Shown: positions 27,482 to 36,049 of the stretch, piece after piece
Numbering within the stretch: position 1 is the stretch's first letter
Layout: each line of letters starts with the position of its first letter
From: Bacillus sp. FSL K6-3431
GTDB taxonomy: Bacteria > Bacillota > Bacilli > Bacillales > Bacillaceae_C
Length of the DNA: 64,000 nt
Direction of reading: 5' to 3'
NCBI RefSeq assembly: GCF_038002605.1
Contig: NZ_JBBOCT010000001.1
Coordinates: 2,294,001-2,358,000 of the forward strand
Translations under genes and position numbers: made by a program
The notes under the pieces: generated by a model
What the model was told of the DNA's origin: nothing
The model's input: only the letters and a program-made list of their open reading frames with translations
Databases searched by the model: none

Positions 27482-27514
27482 AATCATAACAATAAATTGT
27501 ACAATCATAACAAT
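27482..27514. promoter_or_regulatory. Direct repeats, candidate AraC-regulator binding site
   Basis: AATCATAACAAT occurs at 27482-27493 and 27503-27514, a 21-bp period (two helical turns) as expected for AraC-family half-sites. It lies between the divergent GH127-type gene and the AraC gene, just ahead of the AraC ribosome binding site. Confidence 0.5.
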
Positions 27515-27529
27515 TCAAAGGAGGACATC

Positions 27530-28399
27530 ATGCTACAATTAATCGCTCCGCCTTTACCAACCCTTTTAGAAACTGGGGAGGATACATATTCATCTGGTCA
27601 ATCACACCCAAATCGTAGTCAGATTGGAGTATTTGATTTACTTATCGTCACACAGGGATGTTTAGTGATGGGAGAAGACCAAAAGCAGTTTCACATAGAG
27701 GCGATGCAAGCTCTTATACTTTATCCAGATCGACACCATTTTTCGGTAATACCATGTGAATCAACGACTCATTTTTATTGGTTTCATTTTACAACATCAA
27801 AGGAATGGTCAGAATTAAGTGAAGTTTCTCCTAAACAAGGGATGGAATACATGATAAACAGCAATAGAAATCCCTTTTCGGAACTTCCATTCTGGATAAG
27901 GCTTCCTAAACATTGCAAAATACATAATTGGAATGTTGTTGATCTTTTATGTAAACAAATACTATCTTCTGAAGTCGAATCTACTTATTCTTCGGAATGG
28001 CAAAGGCAAATGCTGTTTCAACAATTATTGCAGGAACTGGCAAGCACTACTCACTTGGAAAAGTCCTTACCTACATTAGCGGTGGCAGAACAGGCTGCGG
28101 ATTATTTACGAAGGAATTTTTCGCGAAAAGTTAGCTATAAGGAGCTTGGCGAATCACTTTGTTATCACCCTAATCATATTGCCAGATGCATGATCAATAC
28201 GTTAGGTTGTACCCCAATTGAATATGTCAATAGGGTTCGTTTGGAACAAGCAAAGGTTTTATTGGTTTCAACGAATTGGAGCATTGAAAAGATTGCTGAA
28301 AACTGTGGCTTTTCACAAACAGCTTATTTCAGCCGATTTTTCAAAAAGGAAGAAGGCATGTCTCCAAAAGAGTTTAAACAACAGTATGTAAGATGTTGA
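27530..28399 (+). CDS. AraC-family transcriptional regulator
   Basis: A 289-residue regulator with an N-terminal cupin-type sugar-sensing domain (residues about 1-160; FDLLIVTQGCLVMGEDQ, DRHHFSVIP, FYWFHF) and a C-terminal pair of HTH motifs (about 190-285; VAEQAADYLRRNFSRKVSYK, then IEKIAENCGFSQTAYFSRFF). The ATG at 27530 is chosen because GGAGG lies 5 nt before it; an in-frame ATG 54 nt earlier has no ribosome binding site and lies in the direct repeats. It is divergent from the GH127-type gene and probably activates it in response to a released sugar. Confidence 0.9.
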   Translation: MLQLIAPPLPTLLETGEDTYSSGQSHPNRSQIGVFDLLIVTQGCLVMGEDQKQFHIEAMQALILYPDRHHFSVIPCESTTHFYWFHFTTSKEWSELSEVSPKQGMEYMINSNRNPFSELPFWIRLPKHCKIHNWNVVDLLCKQILSSEVESTYSSEWQRQMLFQQLLQELASTTHLEKSLPTLAVAEQAADYLRRNFSRKVSYKELGESLCYHPNHIARCMINTLGCTPIEYVNRVRLEQAKVLLVSTNWSIEKIAENCGFSQTAYFSRFFKKEEGMSPKEFKQQYVRC

Positions 28400-28535
28400 C
28401 AGGAAAAAACTATTTTGTTCTGTAGGTGGTAAAAGTCAAAAAACTGACTTCCAAATGGACAGCCAGTTAATTGATTTAATATAAAAGTCGTACCTTTTTA
28501 ATCGTCCCACCTAAGCATTACTCGTTGCAATAGTC

Positions 28536-30035
28536 TTATCTCCTAAACTCACTCAATTGCTCATTTAAATCCTTTGTTTTGCTATACACATCTTGATAAA
28601 TAGGGAAAAGCTTTTCGTATGTAGCAACATTATCTGGATTTGGATGATAGGTTTCCACGACTTGTACAAATGTATCAGCACATGCTTGAAGTGATGTAAA
28701 CCAGCCGCTTCCATACGCTGCGAGCATTGCAGCTCCCATTCCTGGCCCTTGTTCGCTGGCAAGTCTTACGATTTCCACATTAAAAATATCTGCCTGCATT
28801 TGCAGCCAATGTTTATTTTTGGCACCGCCGCCGATCGAGACAACTGTTTCGATCTTTTTGCCATTGTCTCTAAATATTTCAATCGACTCATGCAAAGAAA
28901 AAGTAATTCCTTCAAGAACTGCACGGACAAAGTCCTTTCTTTCATGAGCTGCATCCATTCCAATAAAACTTGCTCGAATGGTTGAATCAGCATGCGGACT
29001 TCTTTCTCCTGCCAAATAAGGCGTGAATAATAAACCGTTTGCGCCAATTGGAACTTCGTTCAAATCTTTAAGTAAACTGTCGAAATCTACATCTGCTGCA
29101 AAGGTTTCTTTAAACCAGCTTAAGCTATAACCAGCGGACAAAGTGACACCCATTGTGTAGAACCCTGCCTCTTCTCCATGGTTAAAATAATGAACTTTCC
29201 CTTTGAAATCTTGATCGCTTCTTTCCTCATATGAAAGGACAACCCCGGATGTACCAATGCTGCACAACGTTTTCCCTTCAAACAAAATTCCCGAACCGAT
29301 TGCACCGCAAGCATTATCTGCTCCACCTGCAAAAACTTTTACCGATTCATTTAAACCAGTATTCATTGCAACTTCATTTGTAATCGCTCCTGTTTGCTCA
29401 TGTGAGGCAATAAGCGGTGGACAAAGATCCAAATCAATGTTCAAAAGCTCGCATATTTCCTTACTCCATTTTTTCTCCCCGACATCAAGTAGTAATGTCC
29501 CTGCCGCATCGGAATATTCACTATGTATAAGTCCAGTCAGCCTGTATCGCAAATAATCCTTTGGGAGGAGAAAGACTGTTGCTTTTTCATATATAGTAGG
29601 TTCATTTTCCTTTACCCATAAAAGCTTTGGTAATGTAAATCCTTCTAACGCAGGATTTTTAGTAATTTTCAAAAGTGTATCAATTCCTACTTGTTCCTCA
29701 ATATCCCTACACTGTTTTGTTGTTCTCGTATCATTCCAAAGGATAGCATTTCTTAATACTTGATGTTCATCATCAAGTAAAACGAGACCGTGCATTTGCC
29801 CAGAAAAGCTCATTCCTTCAATATCTTCTACATTTCCAGCGAAATTTTTTACAAGTTCAGCAAGTCCTTCTATCGTCTTTTCTACCCACTCTTCAGGATT
29901 TTGTTCACTATAGCCAGATTTTTCTTGAATGAGAGGATAAGATTTTGAGACCTCTTGACACACCTCACCATTTTGATTCATGAGTAAAATTTTCACTGCA
30001 CTCGTTCCAAGATCGACACCGATTACATATTTCAT
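28536..30035 (-). CDS. xylB: Xylulokinase
   Basis: A 499-residue FGGY-family kinase that phosphorylates D-xylulose to xylulose 5-phosphate, the second step of xylose catabolism. The N-terminal ATP-site motif YVIGVDLGTSAVKILLM is at residues 3-19. SGQMHGLV near 80, the catalytic aspartate segment AGGADNACGAIGSG near 235 and GGGAKNKHWLQMQADI near 400 are all typical. The start is the second of two adjacent ATGs, 6-7 nt after AAGGGTG. It follows xylA on the minus strand with a hairpin in the 70-nt gap, so xylB may be made at a lower level than xylA. Confidence 0.95.
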   Translation of the reverse strand: MKYVIGVDLGTSAVKILLMNQNGEVCQEVSKSYPLIQEKSGYSEQNPEEWVEKTIEGLAELVKNFAGNVEDIEGMSFSGQMHGLVLLDDEHQVLRNAILWNDTRTTKQCRDIEEQVGIDTLLKITKNPALEGFTLPKLLWVKENEPTIYEKATVFLLPKDYLRYRLTGLIHSEYSDAAGTLLLDVGEKKWSKEICELLNIDLDLCPPLIASHEQTGAITNEVAMNTGLNESVKVFAGGADNACGAIGSGILFEGKTLCSIGTSGVVLSYEERSDQDFKGKVHYFNHGEEAGFYTMGVTLSAGYSLSWFKETFAADVDFDSLLKDLNEVPIGANGLLFTPYLAGERSPHADSTIRASFIGMDAAHERKDFVRAVLEGITFSLHESIEIFRDNGKKIETVVSIGGGAKNKHWLQMQADIFNVEIVRLASEQGPGMGAAMLAAYGSGWFTSLQACADTFVQVVETYHPNPDNVATYEKLFPIYQDVYSKTKDLNEQLSEFRR

Positions 30036-30066
30036 CATTCTCACCCTTTTTTTAATTGTAATGAAG

Positions 30067-30099
30067 AAAATGTGCGGGAATTAGATTCCAGCACATTTT
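30067..30099 (-). terminator. Attenuator-like hairpin between xylA and xylB
   Basis: Stem AAAATGTGC / GCACATTTT with an extended inner pairing GGAAT / ATTCC. On the minus strand it is followed by ATTTTCTTC, a weak U-tract, 10-40 nt after the xylA stop. It may limit readthrough into xylB. Confidence 0.55.
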
Positions 30100-30105
30100 T
30101 TCAAC

Positions 30106-31437
30106 TTATTTTCCTTGATTAGCAAGTGTTTCAAGTAAATATTGGTTGACGATACCTTGTAGGCGTTCTTGTCTACCAGAAATATTTTTAATTTCGCCTA
30201 ATTCCAATGCATACTTTTCAAGTTTATGGAAGTCAGCGCGACCTTCAACGATATCAAGTCCGATTCCTTCTGTATAACTTTGGTAGCGTTTATCAATGAA
30301 TTCTTCCAATGCACGATCTTCTAAAAGTTTGTTAGCTACTTTTAAACCAACCGCAAAGCTATCCATTCCTGCAATATGAGCATAGAACAAGTCTTCCGGT
30401 TCAAATGAACCTCTGCGCACTTTTGCATCAAAGTTCAATCCACCTTTACCTAGTCCACCATTTTGTAAGATTTCATACATCGCTAGTGTAGTAGAATACA
30501 AATCTGTCGGAAATTCATCTGTATCCCAACCTAGTAATGTATCACCTTGGTTAGCGTCGACTGATCCAAGCATGCCATTGATACGAGCAACTCTTAGTTC
30601 ATGTTCAAATGTATGGCCAGCTAATGTCGCATGATTCGCTTCGATGTTAAATTTAAAGTGCTCGTCAAGACCATAATTTTTCAGGAAAGCAAGTCCAGTT
30701 GCAACATCAAAGTCGTATTGGTGTTTCGTAGGCTCTTTAGGTTTTGGCTCAATAAGGAATGGGCCATCAAAACCAATTTCCTTGGCATAATCAACTGCCA
30801 TATGGAAGAAACGCGCTAGATTATCTTGCTCAAGCTTCATGTCTGTATTTAAAAGTGTGTCATAACCTTCGCGGCCACCCCAGAACACATAGTTTTCCGC
30901 TCCAAGTTCTTTTGCCGTCTCTAATCCTTTTTTCACTTTAGCAGCAGAAAATGCATAAACATCTGCGTTACTGGAAGTAGCAGCACCATGTACATAACGC
31001 GGATGTGTAAACATATTTGCTGTATTCCAAAGCAATTTTACTTTGCTGTCTTTCATATAATCTTTAATCATTGCTGTAATAACATCAAGATTTTCATACG
31101 TTCCTTTTAACGTATCAGCCTCGGGAGCAATATCGGCATCATGGAAGCAGAAAAATGGAACATCTATTTTTTCAAACAGTTCGAACGCTGCTTCAACACG
31201 TGCTTTCGCAAGGTCCATTCCTTGGAGATTATTCCAGGGGCGAACCGCCGTACCTACACCAAATGGATCTGTTCCATCTGCTGTGAATGTATGCCAATAT
31301 GCTACTGAGAAACGTAGTAGCTCCTCCATTGTTTGGCCATTTACTATTTCCTTAGGATTGTAATATTTAAAAGCAAGCGGATTTTTTGAACCAGAACCTT
31401 CATACTGAATATTGTTTACTTTTTCGAAATAAGCCAT
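30106..31437 (-). CDS. xylA: Xylose isomerase
   Basis: A 443-residue class II xylose isomerase converting D-xylose to D-xylulose with divalent metal. The active-site histidine is in [13 protein letters not shown] near residue 102. The metal ligands are in the run [20 protein letters not shown] near 225-245, [17 protein letters not shown] near 268 and GSVDANQGD near 296. The length is normal for Bacillus. It starts behind GGAGGT and is divergent from xylR. The 166-nt intergenic region holds a large perfect palindrome and a possible cre site, so expression is expected to be xylose-induced and catabolite-repressed. Confidence 0.97.
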   Translation of the reverse strand: MAYFEKVNNIQYEGSGSKNPLAFKYYNPKEIVNGQTMEELLRFSVAYWHTFTADGTDPFGVGTAVRPWNNLQGMDLAKARVEAAFELFEKIDVPFFCFHDADIAPEADTLKGTYENLDVITAMIKDYMKDSKVKLLWNTANMFTHPRYVHGAATSSNADVYAFSAAKVKKGLETAKELGAENYVFWGGREGYDTLLNTDMKLEQDNLARFFHMAVDYAKEIGFDGPFLIEPKPKEPTKHQYDFDVATGLAFLKNYGLDEHFKFNIEANHATLAGHTFEHELRVARINGMLGSVDANQGDTLLGWDTDEFPTDLYSTTLAMYEILQNGGLGKGGLNFDAKVRRGSFEPEDLFYAHIAGMDSFAVGLKVANKLLEDRALEEFIDKRYQSYTEGIGLDIVEGRADFHKLEKYALELGEIKNISGRQERLQGIVNQYLLETLANQGK

Positions 31438-31461
31438 TTTAATACCTCCAAATATAATTAG

Positions 31462-31477
31462 TTGAATACGGTTACAC
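31462..31477 (+). promoter_or_regulatory. Possible CcpA cre site upstream of xylA
   Basis: TTGAATACGGTTACAC matches the cre consensus at 14 of 16 positions. It lies 25 nt upstream of the xylA start, between the start codon and the XylR operator. Weak on sequence alone. Confidence 0.35.
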
Positions 31478-31507
31478 TTTATCTCTGAACAAAGTATACC
31501 ATATAAA

Positions 31508-31542
31508 AATAAACTTTGTCTATTGATTAAACAAAGTTTATT
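31508..31542. promoter_or_regulatory. XylR operator
   Basis: Perfect 12-bp inverted repeat AATAAACTTTGT / ACAAAGTTTATT with an 11-nt spacer, in the xylA-xylR intergenic region. Outer half-sites AACAAAG (31491-31497) and CTTTGTT (31548-31554) extend the symmetry. The AAACTTTGT/ACAAAGTTT core resembles the Bacillus XylR box layout. Confidence 0.8.
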
Positions 31543-31603
31543 AAGTGCTTTGTTCCGTGTATGATAAGTCTAGATTAATTTTTGCGGCTAAAAGGAGAAA
31601 TCA

Positions 31604-32785
31604 ATGAAAATTTCAACATGGAATCAGCAGTTAATAAAAATAGAAAATAAAACAATTGTGCTTCAACTGGTTAGAAATAAAGCTCCCCTTTCTCGTGCAG
31701 ACATTGCCCAATTGTCTGGTTTAAATAAAGGAACAGTTTCAACTTTAGTTGCTGAATTGCTTAAAGAGCAACTTATTTTAGAGACAGGACCTGGTGTATC
31801 CAGCGGTGGAAGACGCCCAGTCATGCTAATTTTCAATCAAAAGGCAGGCTGCGCAATCGGCATTGACCTTGGGGTTAACTATATTCGTGGCATCCTAACA
31901 GATCTTCAAGGCAATATTTTACTACAGGAGCAACATTCCTATATATCATCATCCATCACTCAAACATTGAAATATGTAAAAGCTAATATCACTCAATTAC
32001 TATCACAAGCCCCTTCTACACCATATGGAATCGTAGGTGTCGGCATTGGCGTCCCAGGAATTGTTGATAATAACAATGATTTGTTACTTGCACCAAATCT
32101 TGGCTGGAAAAACTCCTCGATAAAAAAAGAAATCGAAGCCGAATTTAATATTCCCGTTATTATAGAAAACGAAGCAAATGCAGGCGCTTATGGAGAGAAA
32201 ATGTTTGGATTAGGCAAAGATGTAAATGATCTCGTCTATATTAGTGCTGGAATGGGGATAGGAACTGGCATTCTTTTCAATGGTCAATTGTACAAAGGTT
32301 CTGGCGGGTTTTCCGGAGAATTTGGCCATATGACGATGAATATAAATGGAGAAAAATGTCGTTGTGGAAACATTGGATGTTGGGAATTATACGCATCTGA
32401 ACAATATTTAATCAATAAAGCCACCAAACTAAACCTAATTACGCGGGAGGAGAGATACGTCGATCAAATCATCGAATTGGCCGAGAATAATAACGAAAAG
32501 GCTATCGCACTTCTCAATGAAATTGCCACACATCTTGGTATGGGAATCGTTAATATTGTCCATGCCCTTAATCCGAAAAAAATTATCGTTGGCAATATAT
32601 TATCTGGAGCAAAAAAGTGGATTGAAGAATCTGTACAAAATTATGTTAAAAAACATGCAATGATTTCTCTTCAAGCGGAGGTAAGTATCCAATTTTCTAC
32701 CCCCTCTAAACCATCAACTGCCTTAGGTGTATCTGCCTTTTCTGTAGAACACTTTCTTAATAGTACGTTGGGGGATAGTGAATAA
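31604..32785 (+). CDS. xylR: XylR, ROK-family xylose repressor
   Basis: A 393-residue ROK-family repressor. The N-terminal winged HTH (residues about 15-75; RADIAQLSGLNKGTVSTLVA, then GGRRPVMLIFN) is followed by a ROK sugar-binding domain with GIGVPGIVD, the zinc motif CRCGNIGCWELYAS near residue 255, and the GEFGHM block. It represses xylAB and relieves repression on binding xylose. Divergent placement from xylA across a perfect palindrome makes the assignment firm. The start ATG follows AAAGGAG by 8 nt. Confidence 0.93.
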   Translation: MKISTWNQQLIKIENKTIVLQLVRNKAPLSRADIAQLSGLNKGTVSTLVAELLKEQLILETGPGVSSGGRRPVMLIFNQKAGCAIGIDLGVNYIRGILTDLQGNILLQEQHSYISSSITQTLKYVKANITQLLSQAPSTPYGIVGVGIGVPGIVDNNNDLLLAPNLGWKNSSIKKEIEAEFNIPVIIENEANAGAYGEKMFGLGKDVNDLVYISAGMGIGTGILFNGQLYKGSGGFSGEFGHMTMNINGEKCRCGNIGCWELYASEQYLINKATKLNLITREERYVDQIIELAENNNEKAIALLNEIATHLGMGIVNIVHALNPKKIIVGNILSGAKKWIEESVQNYVKKHAMISLQAEVSIQFSTPSKPSTALGVSAFSVEHFLNSTLGDSE

Positions 32786-33092
32786 TTATCTTTGGAGATA
32801 GAAAGATAAACCAGAAATTATGTTTAATGAAATCTAGTTATTTTCATGTCAGTACGGATCATCTTGATGCTGAAACGGTATTATACTCAATTTTTGTTAG
32901 TAAGAAATCATCCTTCCTTCGAGAATAATTATGTTATTTTGGTAAGGTAGAGTAATTCAGATAAAACACGCGCAAAACTTTAATGTACATTTTCTATTCC
33001 ATTTGTAGAAGGTATCAATACAATCGGTACAAGAAAATCATTGTACCCTATGATTCGAACAATTCTATTTAACCTATAGGAGGATATGCAGG
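32786..33092. other. 307-nt intergenic region upstream of the DUF624 gene
   Basis: AT-rich. Apart from the palindrome at 33026-33047 and the strong AGGAGG at 33079-33084, I see no gene, repeat family or clear terminator. It presumably holds the promoter of the following gene. Confidence 0.4.
33026..33047. promoter_or_regulatory. Candidate operator upstream of the DUF624 gene
   Basis: Perfect inverted repeat GGTACAA / TTGTACC with an 8-nt spacer, 46 nt before the start codon. It shares GGTA/TACC ends and the 8-nt spacer with the palindrome at 33810-33845, so the GntR-type regulator downstream may bind both. Confidence 0.45.
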
Positions 33093-33689
33093 ATGAATTA
33101 TGGTGACCTATTTTATGAAGTATGTATGAATGTTTTGCGGTTAGTTTATGTGAACTTGCTATGGATTGCTTTTACTTTACTAGGACTTGGCCTTTTCGGC
33201 TTCTTTCCCGCGACAGCCGCTATGTTCGCCGTGATTAGAAAATGGATCATGAAAGAGACAGAGATTGCTATTTTCCAGACTTTTTGGAAGCATTATAAGT
33301 CGGACTTTATGAAGATGAATGCGTTTGGGTTCTTTTTTAGTATTATTGGATTATTCTTTATATACGATTTAAGTTTAATTAAATTTCAAGAAGGGACTTT
33401 GTTCATTTTTCTTTATTACTTTGTTCTTCTATTGTTTCTTCTTTTTATTCTATCATTATTATTTTTCTTTCCGATATATGTCCAATATGAATTCTCATGG
33501 AAACAATATATTAAACAGTCATTATTAATGGCGCTTTCAAGTCCGATAGAATCATTGATGATAGTCGGTGGGCTTATTATTGTTTGGTTTACTATCACTT
33601 TCGTTCCTAGTTTAATACTACTGGTTAGCGGCGCGACATCAGCATATTTAATAATGTGGATTACCTATCATCGAAAACTAGAAAAGTAA
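33093..33689 (+). CDS. YesL-like DUF624 membrane protein
   Basis: A 198-residue DUF624 membrane protein. VYVNLLWIAFTLLGLGLFGF and PATAAMFAVIRKWIMKE at the N-terminus are family hallmarks; helices near residues 82-102, 105-130 and 155-190 follow. It is paralogous to the protein encoded at 10585-11196, with the same PIYVQYEFSWKQYIKQS block. It lies ahead of a regulator gene and an LplABC-type importer, again placing the family beside sugar transport. The start has AGGAGG 8 nt upstream. The function of the family is not established. Confidence 0.85.
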   Translation: MNYGDLFYEVCMNVLRLVYVNLLWIAFTLLGLGLFGFFPATAAMFAVIRKWIMKETEIAIFQTFWKHYKSDFMKMNAFGFFFSIIGLFFIYDLSLIKFQEGTLFIFLYYFVLLLFLLFILSLLFFFPIYVQYEFSWKQYIKQSLLMALSSPIESLMIVGGLIIVWFTITFVPSLILLVSGATSAYLIMWITYHRKLEK

Positions 33690-33809
33690 TATAGAATCCT
33701 ATAATTGATATACCAATCGAACTTAACAAAGCAAAAGCGTTTAAGGAAGGCGAATATTAAAAATATATATTTTATATTGACTATTCAGATTAGATATTTT
33801 AAACTAGGG

Positions 33810-33845
33810 TATACCAAAGTAAGCAATATTTCTTACAATGGTATA
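33810..33845. promoter_or_regulatory. Candidate autoregulatory operator of the GntR/LacI-type regulator
   Basis: TATACCAAAGTAAG, 8-nt spacer, CTTACAATGGTATA: a 14-bp inverted repeat with two central mismatches per arm, 34 nt before the TTG start of the regulator. Its size and symmetry suit a dimeric repressor. Confidence 0.6.
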
Positions 33846-33879
33846 TCTTATTTTTTAAAAAAAAGGTAGTGCATACATA

Positions 33880-35004
33880 TTGAAAAACAACAAACCGTTA
33901 TACAGAAAAATTATTGATTATCTAAAAGAAAAAATAGCAAATGAAGAGTATCTTCCTGGAGAGCGTATTCCATCAGAGATTGAATTAGCAGAACAATTTG
34001 ACGTAAGTAGAATAACTTCGAAAAGAGCACTTGTAGAGTTAGAACTAGAAGGGATTATTTATCGTGCTAGAGGAAAAGGTAGTTTCGTTAAAGGTGATAA
34101 TAGATTGAATATCCAATCAAAGGATGTCAAGAACAAATCAAAGATGATTTCTATGATTCTACCATTTAAAGATGAAAATGGATCCCTTGATTATATTAAA
34201 GGAGCCTCTAGCTTTCTTGAATCGAAAGGCTACTACCTCACCATCCAAACAACGGATCAAGATTGGCAAAAAGAAAAGAAATTCCTTGAGGAACTACCAT
34301 TAAAAGGAATCGAAGGTATTATCTTTTACCCACAAACAACTAACCGCCATTTGGAAATATTAAATACTCTAGCTATGAATAAGTATCCGGTTGTAACGAT
34401 AGATAAACATTTTGAAAGCGCTTCATTGATTAGTGTTATATCAGACAATTTCCAAGGAGGGTATGAATGTGCTTCCCACTTAATTAAACTAAAACATCGA
34501 AGAATTGCTTTCGTGTCCTACCGTAGTATTGAAACACTCCCAACAGTAAGAGATCGTTATTTCGGATATTGTCAAGCCTTATTAGATCATAGCATAGAGG
34601 TTAATCCTACTATTGTAAAAATTAATTTCAGTGTTGAAATTAGTCAAAAGGATTTAAAAACATTTTATACAGATCTAATAAGAAACTTTTTAAAGAATGG
34701 GGTGACTGCAATACAGTCAGAAAATGATATTATCGCTATTGGTTTAATTAATACGGCAGGAGAAATGGGGTTAAACATACCCAGAGATTTGTCCATAATA
34801 GGCTTTGACAATCTGCCCATATCAGAAAACTTAGAACCGCCATTGACAACGATTGCACAAAATTTTGAACAGATTGGAAAGTGTGCAGCTAAGTTAATAG
34901 TAAAACAGATTGAAAGAAGAACAAGTGAGACTAAAAATATTATACTTCCCGTAAAATTAATTAGTCGGGATTCTACATCCACTAGAAATGTTCTAGAAAA
35001 CTAA
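33880..35004 (+). CDS. GntR-HTH/LacI-sensor transcriptional regulator (AraR-type)
   Basis: A 374-residue AraR-architecture repressor. The GntR winged helix occupies residues about 3-72 (YRKIIDYLKEKIANEEYLPG, then SEIELAEQFDVSRITSKRAL) and the LacI-type sensor about 85-370 (SMILPFKDENGSLDYIKGAS, VVTIDKHF, DLSIIGFDNLP, PLTTIAQ). It starts with TTG behind AAAGGTAG. It precedes the LplBCA-type importer and GH43 genes on the same strand and probably controls them; a large palindrome sits in its own leader. It is a paralogue of the regulator at 21819. The effector is unknown, perhaps a xylose- or arabinose-derived sugar. Confidence 0.88.
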   Translation: MKNNKPLYRKIIDYLKEKIANEEYLPGERIPSEIELAEQFDVSRITSKRALVELELEGIIYRARGKGSFVKGDNRLNIQSKDVKNKSKMISMILPFKDENGSLDYIKGASSFLESKGYYLTIQTTDQDWQKEKKFLEELPLKGIEGIIFYPQTTNRHLEILNTLAMNKYPVVTIDKHFESASLISVISDNFQGGYECASHLIKLKHRRIAFVSYRSIETLPTVRDRYFGYCQALLDHSIEVNPTIVKINFSVEISQKDLKTFYTDLIRNFLKNGVTAIQSENDIIAIGLINTAGEMGLNIPRDLSIIGFDNLPISENLEPPLTTIAQNFEQIGKCAAKLIVKQIERRTSETKNIILPVKLISRDSTSTRNVLEN

Positions 35005-35065
35005 AAATATTCACCGGACTCGACTACACGGTCCTTAATTCTATACAAAGGGGATGATTTAGCCG

Positions 35066-36022
35066 ATGAACATTGTTCGTAAAACTGAATCAATGGTTGT
35101 AACTAAACAAAGTCGTTTTACTATTATGAAGAAACAATTAAAGAAAAACCTTGGTTTGTATCTTATTATTGCGCCTGTAATACTTTATTTTGCAATTTGG
35201 CATTATTGGCCAATGTATGGAGTGATAATTGCTTTTAAAGATTTTTTGCCTGGAGTCGGGATTTCACAAAGTCCCTGGGTTGGATTTGCACATTTTGAAC
35301 GTTTCTTTAATTCTTACTACTTTTGGCGTTTAATAAAAAATACGCTTGGGATTAGTTTGTATGGGTTAATTGTTAGCATCCCCCTCCCTATTATTTTAGC
35401 CTTAATGTTCAATGAACTTAGAAATAAACGTTTTAAGACAATAGTACAAACTATATCTTACGCACCGCATTTTATATCTGTAGTTGTTGTAGTTGGTATG
35501 TTGATGTTCTTTATATCCCCTTCTTCGGGTGTGATCAACGCGGTAATTGAATTTTTTGGCGGGGAAAGCAAAGATTTTTTAGCTGATCCAAAATCTTTTT
35601 GGCATTTGTTTGTATGGTCTGGAACATGGCAGTCTATAGGCTGGGCATCACTGATCTATACAGCTGCTATGTCAGGTATTCCTCCCGAGCAATATGAAGC
35701 AGCCTATATTGATGGTGCAAGTAAAATCCAACGAATGTGGCATGTCACTGTTCCAGGAATTGCACCAACAATTATCATTCTTGCTATTTTAAGTGCAGGG
35801 GGAATTATGGCAGTTGGATTCGAAAAGATCTTATTAATGCAAAATGGGCAAAACTTGAATGCTTCAGAAGTTATTTCCACATATATGTATAAGAGTGGGA
35901 TTTTGAATGCACAATACAGTTTCTCTGCAGCTGTTGGAGTATTTAATAACGTAATAAACTTTATTATATTGATTATCGTAAATGCAATTGCTAGGAGAAT
36001 AAGTAGTACAAGTCTATGGTAA
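35066..36022 (+). CDS. LplB-type carbohydrate ABC transporter permease
   Basis: A 318-residue CUT1 permease of the LplB branch. LGLYLIIAPVILYFAIWHYW then PMYGVIIAFKDFLPGVGISQ forms helix 1 and the following loop, and the EAA loop is YEAAYIDGASKIQRMWHVTVP near residues 210-230. The start follows AAAGGGGATG by 9-10 nt; in-frame ATGs at codons 10 and 21 are less likely. It is the first gene of an importer operon continuing with an LplC-type permease and a lipoprotein. The C-terminus IARRISSTSLW matches the paralogue at 4058 (ISKRKFDTSLW). Confidence 0.92.
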   Translation: MNIVRKTESMVVTKQSRFTIMKKQLKKNLGLYLIIAPVILYFAIWHYWPMYGVIIAFKDFLPGVGISQSPWVGFAHFERFFNSYYFWRLIKNTLGISLYGLIVSIPLPIILALMFNELRNKRFKTIVQTISYAPHFISVVVVVGMLMFFISPSSGVINAVIEFFGGESKDFLADPKSFWHLFVWSGTWQSIGWASLIYTAAMSGIPPEQYEAAYIDGASKIQRMWHVTVPGIAPTIIILAILSAGGIMAVGFEKILLMQNGQNLNASEVISTYMYKSGILNAQYSFSAAVGVFNNVINFIILIIVNAIARRISSTSLW

Positions 36023-36049
36023 TATCACGCTGAGAAAGGAGAAATAGCC

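Noticed and set aside
34406-34424. cre-like TTGAAAGCGCTTCA inside the GntR-type gene
   Set aside because: One base is missing for cre spacing and it lies well within coding sequence; too weak to call.
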